Counted from the stretch's first letter, positions 42,051 to 50,313 are shown. The stretch is 50,313 bases of DNA from Cryomorphaceae bacterium (GCA_021299335.1 JAJTGF010000012.1:1-50313); one strand, 5' to 3'. Notes: generated from the letters alone by a model not told the origin. Numbers and translations: made by a program.

Positions 42051-42109
42051 AAAATTGAGTTAGCTCCTACCAAGCTAATCAAATTTCCAATCATTTGCAA
42101 ATCAGCTTA

Positions 42110-43078
42110 TTATAGAGAAGGGTTATTCAAGTAAAAATCGTGCGGGTTGTTTCCTGCCACAAAAGACCGAGCATCCATGCGCTTTTTACCCTCCATCTGA
42201 ATTTCTTTCACGAGTAAAGTGGTTTGTTGGCCACAAGGAAACAATATGCCTTCTTTAATTGCCTTAGGGCCTTCCGTTCTCTCGCAATCAATCGCACTAA
42301 TTTCAGAACTAAAAATTTTAAACTGAACCAGCGCTTGTTTTTGTTCTGACCAAAGTTGGCACCATGCGGCCGGGTATGGGTCTAAGCCCCTAACAAGATT
42401 GTGTATTTCATGAGCAGTCTGCGACCAATCAATTTTTGTGTTTTCCTTGAAAAGTTTCGGCGCTAAAGCACGTTTTCCAAAAAGTGCATTTTGAGCTTGT
42501 GGAACTAGCGTTCCATCGGCCAAGGCGTCACAGGTTTGAAGTGTCAATGAAGCACCAATTTCTTGGAGTGAATCGTGTAATTCACCTGCAGTCATGTTTG
42601 GTGATAGCGCTACTTTTGCTTGCATAAGTATGCTTCCTGCATCTATTTCATCATTGATGAGAAAAGTAGTAACTCCCGTTTGCGTATCTCCGTTGATCAG
42701 GGCCCAATTGATGGGTGCTGCGCCGCGGTAAGCCGGAAGCAAAGAGGCGTGCAAGTTGAATGTGCCAAGTCTAGGCAGCTTCCAAACGACGTCTGGCAAC
42801 ATGCGGAAGGCGACCACAACAAAGAGGTCTGCTTGTAAAGCGTCAAGGGCTTTAAGGAAAGCTTCGTCGCGTAATTTTTCGGGCTGTAAAAGTGCAAGAG
42901 AATGGGCAAGCGCATACTGTTTGACCGCACTTTGGTGCATTTGTTGGCCTCGGCCCGCAGGTTTGTCGGCCACGGTTACAACGCCCACAACTTGGTGATG
43001 GCTTCGATGGAGTTCATCTAAAATACGAACCGCAAAAGAGGGTGTTCCCATAAAAACAATACGCAGTGCTGCACTCAT
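42110..43078 (-). CDS. fmt: Methionyl-tRNA formyltransferase
   Basis: Fmt formylates initiator Met-tRNA using 10-formyltetrahydrofolate. The 322-residue protein has IVFMGTPSFAVRILDEL, the catalytic Asn/His in FNLHASLLPAYRGAAPINWA and the Asp in LINDEIDAGSIL, with an OB-fold C-terminal domain. Length is normal. The ATG overlaps the MATE gene stop by 4 bp, and it is the last gene of a three-gene leftward unit. Usual partner def (peptide deformylase) is not here. Confidence 0.97.
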   Translation of the reverse strand: MSAALRIVFMGTPSFAVRILDELHRSHHQVVGVVTVADKPAGRGQQMHQSAVKQYALAHSLALLQPEKLRDEAFLKALDALQADLFVVVAFRMLPDVVWKLPRLGTFNLHASLLPAYRGAAPINWALINGDTQTGVTTFLINDEIDAGSILMQAKVALSPNMTAGELHDSLQEIGASLTLQTCDALADGTLVPQAQNALFGKRALAPKLFKENTKIDWSQTAHEIHNLVRGLDPYPAAWCQLWSEQKQALVQFKIFSSEISAIDCERTEGPKAIKEGILFPCGQQTTLLVKEIQMEGKKRMDARSFVAGNNPHDFYLNNPSL

Positions 43079-44403
43079 ACTTGTTTGCTTTGCCAGTTAT
43101 ACTTCCTTAGATAGGTGATAGATACCAAGCCTAATATACCAAAATAAATGTATTCAACGGTCCAGATCCAATAGACATCGAGTGCCCAAACCTTGATGAA
43201 CAAATAGCAAAAAATGCTATAGACACCCACCGTAAAAAATTCGATCAACATAGAATGGAGGGTATTGCCACTGCCATGAATGGTTTGAAAATAAACCGAA
43301 ATAAAACCGAACAGTAGAATAGAAACTGCGATAAGCCTTAGGATTTCTGCACTTTTTGCCACATAAGCTTCAGCAGGGTTGACCATTCTGATCATCGCTT
43401 CAGGGTAGAGCAGGGCACCGTGAAAAGTAAACAACATAAAGCCTACCGTGAGTAATTGGATTTTTCGCTGAATAATAGGAATTTGCTCTAATTTTTGGGC
43501 GCCTAGATATTGTGAGATATAGGTTTTGGTAGTGCCTGCGAAGCCCCAAATCGGAACAAATGCCAAGAAATAAATGGAGCGAATGTTTTGAGAAACCGTG
43601 AGGTCAAAGGTGCCTTTTTGTTCGAGCCAGGTAAAGAAAAGTGTCCAGGTTGCCAAGGCTGAAAAACCCTGAAGCATCAGGGGACTCCCCACCTTAAGCA
43701 GTTCTTTAATCGAGGAGAAATCTACTTTAAAATAAGCGAGTAGTTGGTATTTTTTTTGCTCGCTGGAGAAGAATAGAAAGCAGAGCATACTGACCATTCC
43801 GATTGCATCGGCAATAGTAGATGCAAGTGCTGCGCCCCTGATGCCCATTTCGGGCAACCCAAAATGTCCAAAAATCAATGCGTAGGCCAATACGGCATTG
43901 GAACTAGCGGTCAGTAGGGATGTAACGAGTACTACCCAAGATTTGCCCTCTGCCAAGAAAAACGCCTGGATTGAAAGCGTAATCATGGCAAAAAACAGAG
44001 AAAAGCTTCTTTGTTCAATGTAGATTCCCTGAAGCCGAGCTATGTCGCTTTGCTCCGAGTAGGCAAGAACTAAATTGGGCATGACAAAGTAAAGCAGTCC
44101 AAAAAGTGCAAGCGCTAAAATGCAAAGTACCCAGACGGTGCTACCAAAAACTTGACCTATGAGATCGGGCTTATCTTGACCAATGCGTCGTGCAATAATG
44201 ATCTGAGCGCCGTCGGCCATTCCGGCTAAACACATAAATAGCGTAACATAAAGCAAGCCGGCGTTGCCAACGGCATCAAAAGCTGCCGTAGAGTGCCGAG
44301 CAATTAATGACGCATCGGTGAGCAATACAATAGACTGAATAAATCCAGTGACCATCATGGGGAGCGCAACCCCTAAAATTGTCTTGTAGTTGAGTGCGAG
44401 CAT
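43075..44403 (-). CDS. MATE-family multidrug/metabolite efflux transporter
   Basis: A 442-residue inner-membrane protein with about twelve helices in the MATE arrangement (two six-helix bundles). The start NYKTILGVALPMMVTGFIQSIVLLTDASLIAR and AGMADGAQIIIARRIGQ (about 61-77), then GAALASTIADAIGM, are typical. MATE proteins export cationic drugs or metabolites in exchange for Na+ or H+; substrate unknown. Its ATG lies right at the end of the methyltransferase gene and its stop overlaps fmt. Confidence 0.9.
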   Translation of the reverse strand: MLALNYKTILGVALPMMVTGFIQSIVLLTDASLIARHSTAAFDAVGNAGLLYVTLFMCLAGMADGAQIIIARRIGQDKPDLIGQVFGSTVWVLCILALALFGLLYFVMPNLVLAYSEQSDIARLQGIYIEQRSFSLFFAMITLSIQAFFLAEGKSWVVLVTSLLTASSNAVLAYALIFGHFGLPEMGIRGAALASTIADAIGMVSMLCFLFFSSEQKKYQLLAYFKVDFSSIKELLKVGSPLMLQGFSALATWTLFFTWLEQKGTFDLTVSQNIRSIYFLAFVPIWGFAGTTKTYISQYLGAQKLEQIPIIQRKIQLLTVGFMLFTFHGALLYPEAMIRMVNPAEAYVAKSAEILRLIAVSILLFGFISVYFQTIHGSGNTLHSMLIEFFTVGVYSIFCYLFIKVWALDVYWIWTVEYIYFGILGLVSITYLRKYNWQSKQV

Positions 44404-45579
44404 TTAATCAATTTGAATGACTAAGCCTTTGAGGTAAGCACCTTCGGGATGAAAAGCTTGAATGGGGTGATCTGCGGGTTGGTGCAACTGCTCAAGTATG
44501 CGACAAGAACGACCTGCTTCAATGGCCGCAGCAATGATTGTATTGGTGAAGAGTAGGGTATCTACCACCTGAGAACAAGAAAAAGTAAAAATGAGGCCAC
44601 CGGGTTTTATTTGTCTGATGGCGTGGGCATTGAGTCTTTTGTACCCTTGTATTGCTTGGTGGCGTTTGTCGCGGTGTTTGGCGAACGCCGGCGGATCCAA
44701 TACGATTATGTCGTAGTCCTCGGGTAAGTTTTTCATGTAGTCCATGGCGTCGTCAACGATAGAGCCGTGTCGGTCTTCAAATGCATTGAGCGTCACGTTC
44801 GCATCGGTCAGGGCGATTGCTTTTTTGGAGCTATCTAGCGAATGCACAAGAAGTGCGCCATGCTGGAGTGCTTGCAAACTAAAGCCACCCGAATAGCAAA
44901 ATGTGTTCAAGACTTTTTTACCTTGTGCATATTTACCGAGCAGCGCACGGTTTTCGCGTTGGTCGATGAAAAAGCCCGTTTTTTGTCCGTTGACCCAATC
45001 AATATGGTATTTGACGCCGTTTTCAAGTGCGAGATGTGGTACCGAAACTTCACCGTATAAGTACCCATCTGAAACTAATTCTCTTTTGGGTAAGGTTTCA
45101 CTTGATTTGTGGTAAATTGCTTTCAAGTCATTACCAATGACACTTTTGAGCGCTTCGGCAATGAGCTCAACTTGTCTGAACATACCGTAAGAATGGCATT
45201 GAATCACGGCTACACCATTGTAGAAGTCGATGATGAGCCCGGGCAATAAATCGCCTTCGCCATGACACAAACGAAAGATATTGTTTTCGGGGTTGAGTAA
45301 ACCAATGCGCAAACGCAACTGGTAAGCATTCGCCAAGCGTTTTTCATAAAAGGGGAGGTCGATGCTTTCGTAATCAAAAGTCAGCATGCGCACCGCAATG
45401 GTGGCGTGCTGAAAATGACCGATGCCTAGAATTTGTTGTTTTTTAGTGGTCAGGCATACGAGGTCGCCGTCTTGGAGTTCGGAGCTATCTGTTGCAATGG
45501 CTCCCGAGAATACCCAAGGGTGTTTGCGCTGGATTGAATGCTCTTTGCCTTTGGCTATGGTCAGGAGGGGATAAGACAT
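44404..45579 (-). CDS. PUA-domain class I SAM-dependent rRNA methyltransferase (RlmI-like)
   Basis: A 391-residue cytosolic methyltransferase; E. coli RlmI makes m5C1962 in 23S rRNA. The N-terminal PUA region (KHPWVFSGAIA, DLVCLTTKKQQILGIGH) is followed by GQKTGFFIDQRENRALL, the SAM-binding LNTFCYSGGFSLQAL and the catalytic IIVLDPPAFAKHRDK and FTFSCSQVV. I choose the ATG at 45579 (MSYPLLTIAKGKEHS); the frame runs up to 45615 but that would cover the promoter element. A TATTTTTG sits 3 nt before this ATG. It heads the rlmI-MATE-fmt unit. Confidence 0.9.
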   Translation of the reverse strand: MSYPLLTIAKGKEHSIQRKHPWVFSGAIATDSSELQDGDLVCLTTKKQQILGIGHFQHATIAVRMLTFDYESIDLPFYEKRLANAYQLRLRIGLLNPENNIFRLCHGEGDLLPGLIIDFYNGVAVIQCHSYGMFRQVELIAEALKSVIGNDLKAIYHKSSETLPKRELVSDGYLYGEVSVPHLALENGVKYHIDWVNGQKTGFFIDQRENRALLGKYAQGKKVLNTFCYSGGFSLQALQHGALLVHSLDSSKKAIALTDANVTLNAFEDRHGSIVDDAMDYMKNLPEDYDIIVLDPPAFAKHRDKRHQAIQGYKRLNAHAIRQIKPGGLIFTFSCSQVVDTLLFTNTIIAAAIEAGRSCRILEQLHQPADHPIQAFHPEGAYLKGLVIQID

Positions 45580-45582
45580 GTG

Positions 45583-45616
45583 CAAAAATAGCCCGAAAAA
45601 GCGTACATTTGTCAAA
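45583..45616 (-). promoter_or_regulatory. Promoter of the RlmI-like gene, with -7 element 3 nt from the ATG
   Basis: On the minus strand TTTG (45613-45616), a 22-nt spacer, then TATTTTTG (45583-45590), followed by CAC and the ATG at 45579. The transcription start would fall at or next to the start codon, implying a leaderless mRNA. Confidence 0.55.
45604..45611 (+). promoter_or_regulatory. Candidate -7 element for the 45628 gene
   Basis: TACATTTG matches TAnnTTTG and ends 16 nt before the ATG at 45628. It is interleaved with the divergent promoter at 45583-45616. No clear TTG box is seen. Confidence 0.4.
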
Positions 45617-45627
45617 AAATAAGAGTT

Positions 45628-45888
45628 ATGGCCAACAAACGAATCCTCAAAAGAAACATCAATGAAATGGTTTTTGATGTCGTAGAAGAATGCTTCTTTT
45701 TTGAAATGACAGCCCCAGACAAAGCGGGTCGTTCAGCCAAACTTATAGACGAAGCTGCCGATTTTCAAGATCAAATGCTCTCTAAAATGAATCAAGCCAA
45801 AGGCAAAGCCGCTTTCCGTGCCATTGCCCAAGAAGTAGAGGCCAAAGCGATCTATTTTGTAGATTCACTCAACGCACTCAACAAATAA
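45628..45888 (+). CDS. Small conserved helical protein, function unknown
   Basis: An 86-residue cytosolic protein, predicted all-helical: NKRILKRNINEMVFDVVEECFFFEM, then KAGRSAKLIDEAADFQDQMLSKMNQAKGKA and a C-terminal helix ending VDSLNALNK. I recall similar short proteins in Flavobacteria but no function. There are no catalytic or metal motifs beyond one Cys. It is followed directly by a transporter gene. Confidence 0.78.
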   Translation: MANKRILKRNINEMVFDVVEECFFFEMTAPDKAGRSAKLIDEAADFQDQMLSKMNQAKGKAAFRAIAQEVEAKAIYFVDSLNALNK

Positions 45889-45900
45889 TTGCTGAGCCCA

Positions 45901-47205
45901 ATGTGGGTTTTTGACGGTTTTACACTTTCCTTGTTGCTCGCTGGGCTCATGGTAGTACTCTGGATTTCCGAATGGATTCCAGTCTACCTCACAGCCCTTT
46001 TTCCCTTGTTGTTTGCAGTTCCAATGGGCCTGCTCACGCCAAAAGATTTAGCGCAGTGTTATGGCGACGCCAACATCTTTTTGTTTTTCGGGGGCTTTGT
46101 ATTGGCATTAGGTTTAGAGAAATGGGGCGTTCACGAGCAAATCGCAAGGCGTATCATCGCTGTTGTTGGCGACAAAAAATCTAATATTCTTTTGGGTTTC
46201 ATCCTGAGCACTGGTATGATTTCTATGTGGATATCCAATACCGCAACAGCCCTCATGATGCTCCCAATGGCAATTGCAGTGATCGAAGCCATGCCTCCTT
46301 CACACCGCCATTCGCGCTTCAGTGTCTTTTTAATGCTTTCGATTGCCTACGCCTCAAACATTGGCGGAGTAGGCACACTCATTGGCTCTCCGCCCAATAC
46401 CCAAATGGCCAGTATTTTGTCTGAGAGTTTTCAAGTAGAAATCAGCTTTTTTGACTGGATGAAGATAGGGATGCCATTAGCAATCTTATTATTGCTTTTG
46501 ATGTTCCTGATTTTTAATATGCTCTTAGGTGCCGAACGCAAAGATGTTCACGACCTACATTTTCATACCTTGCCTTGGACAAAAGCGCAAAAAAGGGTGC
46601 TTTGGATCTTTTCAATGGTCGCTTTTTTGTGGATTTTCCGGGAGGTTTTTGTTGGGTGGGGGATCAATTATCGCGATGAGAATGCCGCAATTTTAGGTGC
46701 ACTTGCTATGTTTTTGATGCCTAGCGGTGACGGACAAAAAGAAAAAATCTTGCGTTGGTCCGATACCGAAAAATTACCTTGGGGTATTTTATTGCTTTTC
46801 GGAGGCGGACTTGCATTAGCCGCTGTACTAGAGAAAAACGGCGTGCTGCAATTTTTGGCGCAATCCTTTGAATCTTTTGATGGGATTGGGCTTACAGCTG
46901 CGGTGTTGATGTTAACTACACTCGCTATTTTTATTTCCGAAGTTTTATCCAATTTAGCGATGGTGACCTTATTTGTGCCGGTTGTTGGCATTTTTGCGAC
47001 CCAAACAGGCTTGCCCCTTGTTCCTATGGCTATGGCACTCACGCTGGGCGCTAGTTTGGCCTTCATGATGCCTGTCGGCACGCCACCGAATGCCATTGTT
47101 TTTGGTTCAGGTTACCTCCGCATCAAAGACATGATGCGCTATGGCTTCATCCTCAATTTGATCAGCTTGGCCTTGATCAGTCTTTTTGTGATTTTGTTTC
47201 TTTAA
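45901..47205 (+). CDS. DASS/SLC13-family anion:Na+ symporter-type transporter
   Basis: A 434-residue inner-membrane transporter with about eleven to twelve helices. Two family hallmarks are present: SNTATALMMLPMAIAVIE (about 113-130) with VGTLIGSPPNTQMASIL, and the mirrored VGTPPNAIVFGSGYL near the C-terminus. These SNT and TPPN motifs bind Na+ and substrate in SLC13 proteins, which move dicarboxylates, citrate or sulfate. The ATG at 45901 (MWVFDGF) is preferred; TTG at 45889 right after the previous stop would add four residues. Substrate not determinable. Confidence 0.9.
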   Translation: MWVFDGFTLSLLLAGLMVVLWISEWIPVYLTALFPLLFAVPMGLLTPKDLAQCYGDANIFLFFGGFVLALGLEKWGVHEQIARRIIAVVGDKKSNILLGFILSTGMISMWISNTATALMMLPMAIAVIEAMPPSHRHSRFSVFLMLSIAYASNIGGVGTLIGSPPNTQMASILSESFQVEISFFDWMKIGMPLAILLLLLMFLIFNMLLGAERKDVHDLHFHTLPWTKAQKRVLWIFSMVAFLWIFREVFVGWGINYRDENAAILGALAMFLMPSGDGQKEKILRWSDTEKLPWGILLLFGGGLALAAVLEKNGVLQFLAQSFESFDGIGLTAAVLMLTTLAIFISEVLSNLAMVTLFVPVVGIFATQTGLPLVPMAMALTLGASLAFMMPVGTPPNAIVFGSGYLRIKDMMRYGFILNLISLALISLFVILFL

Positions 47206-47245
47206 TTGAAACAATATTGCTATTTTTCGTCCCTAAACCTATTGT

Positions 47246-49012
47246 ATGCTAACCATAGATCGTTTATTCGATGTCCCTAGACATCAGTTAAAGAATTACC
47301 CCAACCCCAACATGTTTGTCACCAAGACAAAAGGGATATGGGTGCCGCTTTCAACCGCAGATTTCTTAGAGGCTGCCATGAATGTTTCACGTGGCTTGAT
47401 CGCTATGGGTGTTCAGGCCGGCGACCGCGTTGCAGTGGCCAGCTCCAACCGCTACGAATGGAACATACTCGATATCGCCGTACAGCAAGCCGGGGCTATT
47501 TTAGTGCCGTTGTACCCCAATATTTCAGAGTCTGATTACCGCTTCATCCTCAACGACGCTGGGGTAGAGATATGTGTGGTGTCCAATCAAGAACTCGTAG
47601 ACAAAATCAGTTCGGTTCGCAAAGATGTGCCCAGTCTGAAACATTTGTTTTCTTTTGATCAAATTCCAAATTGCCCCCATTGGTCAGAAATTGAAGCTAA
47701 TAAAGGACAGATTGAAATTGAGACAGTTGAGCAGCGCATGCGCGAGGTCAAAACGACCGATTTAGTCACCATCATTTACACTTCCGGAACCACCGGAAAT
47801 CCGAAAGGCGTAATGCTATCACATTCGAATATATTATCGACCGTTTCGTCTTGTATAGTGCCCATTCCTGCCGATAAAAACTCAAAGGTCTTGAGTTTTC
47901 TCCCGGTCTGTCATATTTACGAGCGCATGTTGCATTACCTCTACATGTATATCGGGTGCTCGATCCACTTTGCAGAGTCCATGGATACCATCGGAGACAA
48001 CATCCGCGAAGTTCAACCAGATGTATTCTCTGCTGTGCCACGCCTTATTGAAAAAGTCTTTGACAAAATCATGGCTAAGGGCGAAGACCTTACGGGTGTC
48101 AAGCGCGCCCTTTTCTTCTGGGCGGTCGGCCTTGCAGAGGAATACGACGTCGTTGGCAAATCGGCATTCTACAAGATGAAATTAGCCATTGCCCGCAAAC
48201 TCATCTTTTCAAAATGGCAAGAAGCACTTGGCGGTAACGTCAAGGCCATTGCTTCAGGTTCGGCTGCCTTGCAACCGCGTTTGGCCCGAATTTTCTTGGC
48301 GGCAGACATTCCTATTTTAGAGGGTTACGGGCTCACCGAAACTTCGCCGGTTGTGTCGGTCAATAATTTTGTAACGGGTATTCGAATCGGTTCTGTGGGC
48401 CCGCTCGTCGACAACGTTCAAGTAAAAATCGCTCCCGATGGCGAAATTTTGGTCAAGGGCCCAAATGTCATGATGGGCTATTATAAAAATGAAGAAGCGA
48501 CCAATGAAGTTTTTGATGCCGACGGTTGGTTTTGCACTGGCGATATCGGAACTTTCCAAGAAGACAAGTTCTTGAAAATTACCGATCGCAAAAAAGAAAT
48601 TTTCAAGACCTCAGGCGGAAAGTATATCGTGCCACAAGCCATGGAAAACCGACTCAAGCAATCTCGTTTTATCGAACAAGCAATGGTGATTGGAGAGGGC
48701 GAGAAGTTTCCGGCGGTATTTATTGTGCCCAATTTTGCTTTTGTCAAAGAATGGGCACTGCGCCACAATCTCGATTTTAGTCAGCTTTCGAATGATGAAA
48801 TAATCGCCAATCAAAGCTTAATAGATCGCATCAATGAGGAAATTTCCGAGATTAATCTTGAATATGGATCTTGGGAGCAACTCAAGAAAGTCAAATTATT
48901 GCCTCAAGAATTTACCATTGAAGGAGGTGAATTAACACCTACGCTCAAATTCAAGCGCAAAAAAATATTGGAGAAATACCAAGCGCAATATCAAGCGATC
49001 TACAGCGCTTGA
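47246..49012 (+). CDS. Long-chain fatty acid--CoA ligase (AMP-forming)
   Basis: A 588-residue AMP-binding ligase that activates fatty acids to acyl-CoA via acyl-AMP. Motifs in order: the P-loop IIYTSGTTGNPKGVM (about 176-190), LSFLPVCHIYERM (about 213-225), GYGLTETSPVVS (about 358-369), GWFCTGDIG and TDRKKEIFKTSGGKYI (about 448-463) in the C-terminal domain. The long-chain type is suggested by the HIYERM region. The product could feed beta-oxidation. It ends in a strong bidirectional terminator. Upstream TATTTTTC (47221-47228) is a near-match -7 element. Confidence 0.94.
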   Translation: MLTIDRLFDVPRHQLKNYPNPNMFVTKTKGIWVPLSTADFLEAAMNVSRGLIAMGVQAGDRVAVASSNRYEWNILDIAVQQAGAILVPLYPNISESDYRFILNDAGVEICVVSNQELVDKISSVRKDVPSLKHLFSFDQIPNCPHWSEIEANKGQIEIETVEQRMREVKTTDLVTIIYTSGTTGNPKGVMLSHSNILSTVSSCIVPIPADKNSKVLSFLPVCHIYERMLHYLYMYIGCSIHFAESMDTIGDNIREVQPDVFSAVPRLIEKVFDKIMAKGEDLTGVKRALFFWAVGLAEEYDVVGKSAFYKMKLAIARKLIFSKWQEALGGNVKAIASGSAALQPRLARIFLAADIPILEGYGLTETSPVVSVNNFVTGIRIGSVGPLVDNVQVKIAPDGEILVKGPNVMMGYYKNEEATNEVFDADGWFCTGDIGTFQEDKFLKITDRKKEIFKTSGGKYIVPQAMENRLKQSRFIEQAMVIGEGEKFPAVFIVPNFAFVKEWALRHNLDFSQLSNDEIIANQSLIDRINEEISEINLEYGSWEQLKKVKLLPQEFTIEGGELTPTLKFKRKKILEKYQAQYQAIYSA

Positions 49013-49032
49013 TACGCAAGTTAGATCAGGGC

Positions 49033-49062
49033 AAAAAAAAGCCGGCGTGAGCCGGCTTTTTT
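49033..49062. terminator. Bidirectional rho-independent terminator
   Basis: A GCCGGC-GTGA-GCCGGC stem-loop (49041-49056) is flanked by an A-run on the left and a T-run on the right, so it can end both the rightward acyl-CoA ligase and the leftward 49083-49301 gene. Confidence 0.92.
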
Positions 49063-49082
49063 AGTTACACAAAGGCAACGAA

Positions 49083-49301
49083 TTAGTGCTGACCTCCAGA
49101 GCAAGACTTTTGAGTCGTGTTGCTAGAAGAGCAAGATTTTTGTTGTGAGCTAGAAGAGCAGCAGCTACCGCTTTTCTTTTTCTTTTTGCGCTTGTCGTCG
49201 TCTTTCTTAACGATTTGCGTTCCGTTTACAGCTGCATAAGCTGTTGTTGCCATAGAACCTACGAATGTGGTAAGGGCAATTGCTACAAATACTTTTTTCA
49301 T
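49083..49301 (-). CDS. Tiny exported Lys- and Ser/Cys-rich protein
   Basis: A 72-residue product with a clear Sec signal peptide (MKKVFVAIALTTFVGSMATTAYA, cut after about residue 23). The 49-residue mature part has an acidic-to-basic switch (KKDDDKRKKKKKSG), then a Ser/Cys tail SCCSSSSQQKSCSSSNTTQKSCSGGQH with four Cys and QKSCS twice. I do not recognise a named family. Four thiols and a terminal His could bind metal or form disulfides; the Lys run could bind phospholipid or nucleic acid. It is a small separate unit before a terminator, downstream of psd. Confidence 0.75.
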   Translation of the reverse strand: MKKVFVAIALTTFVGSMATTAYAAVNGTQIVKKDDDKRKKKKKSGSCCSSSSQQKSCSSSNTTQKSCSGGQH

Positions 49302-49327
49302 GGCGTTTTTTTTTATAAAGTTACAAA

Positions 49328-49993
49328 TTAATTTAATGTGCCAAGCTTGGTGATTTTAGCTTGAACTTTTTGTCCGATTTGCACATCAATTTTCGTGCCT
49401 AAAGGTAAGAACAAATCGACGCGTGAACCAAATTTAATAAAGCCAAATTCTGCCCCTGCTTGTGCTTTGTCGCCAACTTGGGCATAATAACAAATTCTAC
49501 GCGCCAATGCACCAGCTATTTGTCTGAATAAGACCTCTGTTCCGTTATTGTGTTTCACGACACAAGTACTGCGTTCGTTGTCGGTGCTGCTTTTCGGGTG
49601 CCAAGCAACTAAAAACAAACCCGGGTGGTATTTGGTATAAGTCACTTCTCCGCTCATTGGATAGTAATTGGCGTGCACATTCAGCGGTGACATAAAAATT
49701 GAAACTTGTATGCGCTTGTCTTTAAAATATTCTGTTTCTTCGACTTCTTCAATGACCACGACTTTGCCATCGGCAGGGCAGATGATATCTTCCGGACCAC
49801 CAATGCAAGTTCTTTGCGGGATTCTAAAAAACTGAATGATCAGGTAAAGCAAGACGATAAATCCAACTTGAAGAAAAAGAAAAAGACCGAAAATAGAGCA
49901 GGCTAATAAATAGTAATTCAAGGCACTCAGGCCAAGAAAAATAACAATGCTGCCGAGCATAATAGAGCGTCCTTCGCGGTGAAAAGTCATCAT
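49328..49993 (-). CDS. psd: Phosphatidylserine decarboxylase proenzyme (short type)
   Basis: Psd converts phosphatidylserine to phosphatidylethanolamine at the inner membrane. The 221-residue proenzyme has a hydrophobic N-terminal region (about 8-50), HANYYPMSGEV, the His-containing region of the family and the self-cleavage site GS in FIKFGSRVDLFLP (Gly189-Ser190), where the Ser becomes the pyruvoyl group. The short archaetidylserine-decarboxylase-like type is usual in Bacteroidota. I choose the ATG at 49993, which overlaps the cdsA stop (ATGA); the frame is open to 50023 but MMTFHREGRSI is the family N-terminus. Confidence 0.93.
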   Translation of the reverse strand: MMTFHREGRSIMLGSIVIFLGLSALNYYLLACSIFGLFLFLQVGFIVLLYLIIQFFRIPQRTCIGGPEDIICPADGKVVVIEEVEETEYFKDKRIQVSIFMSPLNVHANYYPMSGEVTYTKYHPGLFLVAWHPKSSTDNERSTCVVKHNNGTEVLFRQIAGALARRICYYAQVGDKAQAGAEFGFIKFGSRVDLFLPLGTKIDVQIGQKVQAKITKLGTLN

Positions 49994-50313
49994 TTCCAGT
50001 AAAGATAAATTATTGACCAACAATAGAAAAATGGAATGGTAAAAAGAGCGGCATCAAAGCGATCCAAAACCCCGCCGTGTCCTGGTAATATTTTACCGCT
50101 GTCTTTGATGTTCAAACTTCTTTTGAACAAGGATTCAAGTAAATCGCCGAAAATTGCACCTGGTGCAATTATAAGCGCCGAAACCATCCAGAATAATACT
50201 TCGCCTTTGTTGATATACGCCCCGATAATGAAACCGAGTAGCAGGGTAAATAAGATGCCACCAATGGTTCCTTCCCAGGTTTTTTTTGGTGAAATGCGCT
50301 CAAATAGTTTGCG
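49990..50313 (-). CDS. cdsA: Phosphatidate cytidylyltransferase, C-terminal part (cut by window edge)
   Basis: CdsA makes CDP-diacylglycerol from phosphatidate and CTP in the inner membrane. Only the last about 107 residues are in the window: RKLFERISPKKTWEGTIGGIL, membrane segments, then FGDLLESLFKRSLNIKDSGKILPGHGGVLDRFDA, the CDS signature with its metal-binding Asp residues. The N-terminal half lies beyond 50313. The stop overlaps psd (ATGA), joining two consecutive steps of phosphatidylethanolamine synthesis in one transcript. Confidence 0.95.
   Translation of the reverse strand, partial: RKLFERISPKKTWEGTIGGILFTLLLGFIIGAYINKGEVLFWMVSALIIAPGAIFGDLLESLFKRSLNIKDSGKILPGHGGVLDRFDAALFTIPFFYCWSIIYLYWK

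Noticed and set aside
49706-49906. Rightward Lys/Asp-rich reading frame
   Set aside because: It lies antisense within psd and has no independent support.
1-50313. Defence system, prophage, CRISPR or insertion sequence
   Set aside because: The helicase-nuclease and WYL regulator could suggest defence, but the helicase is a housekeeping RecB/AddA type and the WYL gene sits in a metabolic operon. I saw no integrase, transposase, terminal repeats or spaced repeats.

Overview
The window looks like a chromosomal segment of a Bacteroidota bacterium, most likely in or near Flavobacteriales. Supporting signs are a gliding lipoprotein GldH, a DUF6495-type protein, a CHU_C-type sorting domain for type IX secretion, a TonB-dependent receptor, a Bacteroidota-style LptD, repeated TAnnTTTG promoter elements with TTG/TTTG boxes upstream, and almost no Shine-Dalgarno sequences. 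Coding density is very high: many neighbours overlap or abut, and no gap reaches 300 bp. I see no tRNA, rRNA, CRISPR array, insertion sequence or prophage.

Layout, left to right. 1-1651: methionine/SAM metabolism (mtnA, cut by the left edge, and metK), with a terminator between them. 1677-7856: a tight six-gene leftward operon, read mbnP-like, di-haem peroxidase, an unrecognised nucleotidylyltransferase-like protein, WYL regulator, paaG, paaH. 7926-11039: a rightward RecB/AddA-type helicase-nuclease. 11022-17813: leftward genes including radA-rsmI-holB-ricT-gldH-DUF6495, then a lipoprotein and a degenerate glutamine amidotransferase-like protein. 17987-21468: an acidic small protein, then deoC, an aldehyde dehydrogenase and a broken second aldehyde dehydrogenase.

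21503-26239: a leftward operon of amidase, MCE/MlaD-like protein, membrane Fe-S protein, CCG Fe-S protein and a small conserved protein, divergent from lptD (26262-28787). 28762-35012: a leftward envelope-type cluster (lamin-tail protein, small barrel, LETM1-like, unknown, ABC ATPase, YihY). 35048-39707: asd, then a TPP riboswitch controlling a TonB receptor (a thiamine or thiamine-precursor transporter by inference), followed by a TonB_C/barrel fusion. 39708-45579: a CHU_C surface protein and the fmt-MATE-methyltransferase group. 45628-49012: a small protein, a DASS-type transporter and a long-chain acyl-CoA ligase. 49083-50313: a tiny Cys/Ser/Lys-rich exported protein, psd, and cdsA cut by the right edge.

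Most genes are housekeeping. The parts most worth a second look are: the six-gene operon joining a copper-protein pair to phenylacetate genes through an unrecognised T-x-V-H protein; a CTP-synthase-like amidotransferase relic with Cys in place of the catalytic His; four genes whose promoter -7 element sits only 3-4 nt before the ATG (possible leaderless mRNAs); the riboswitch expression platform; the TonB_C/outer-membrane-barrel fusion; and the small Cys-rich exported protein.
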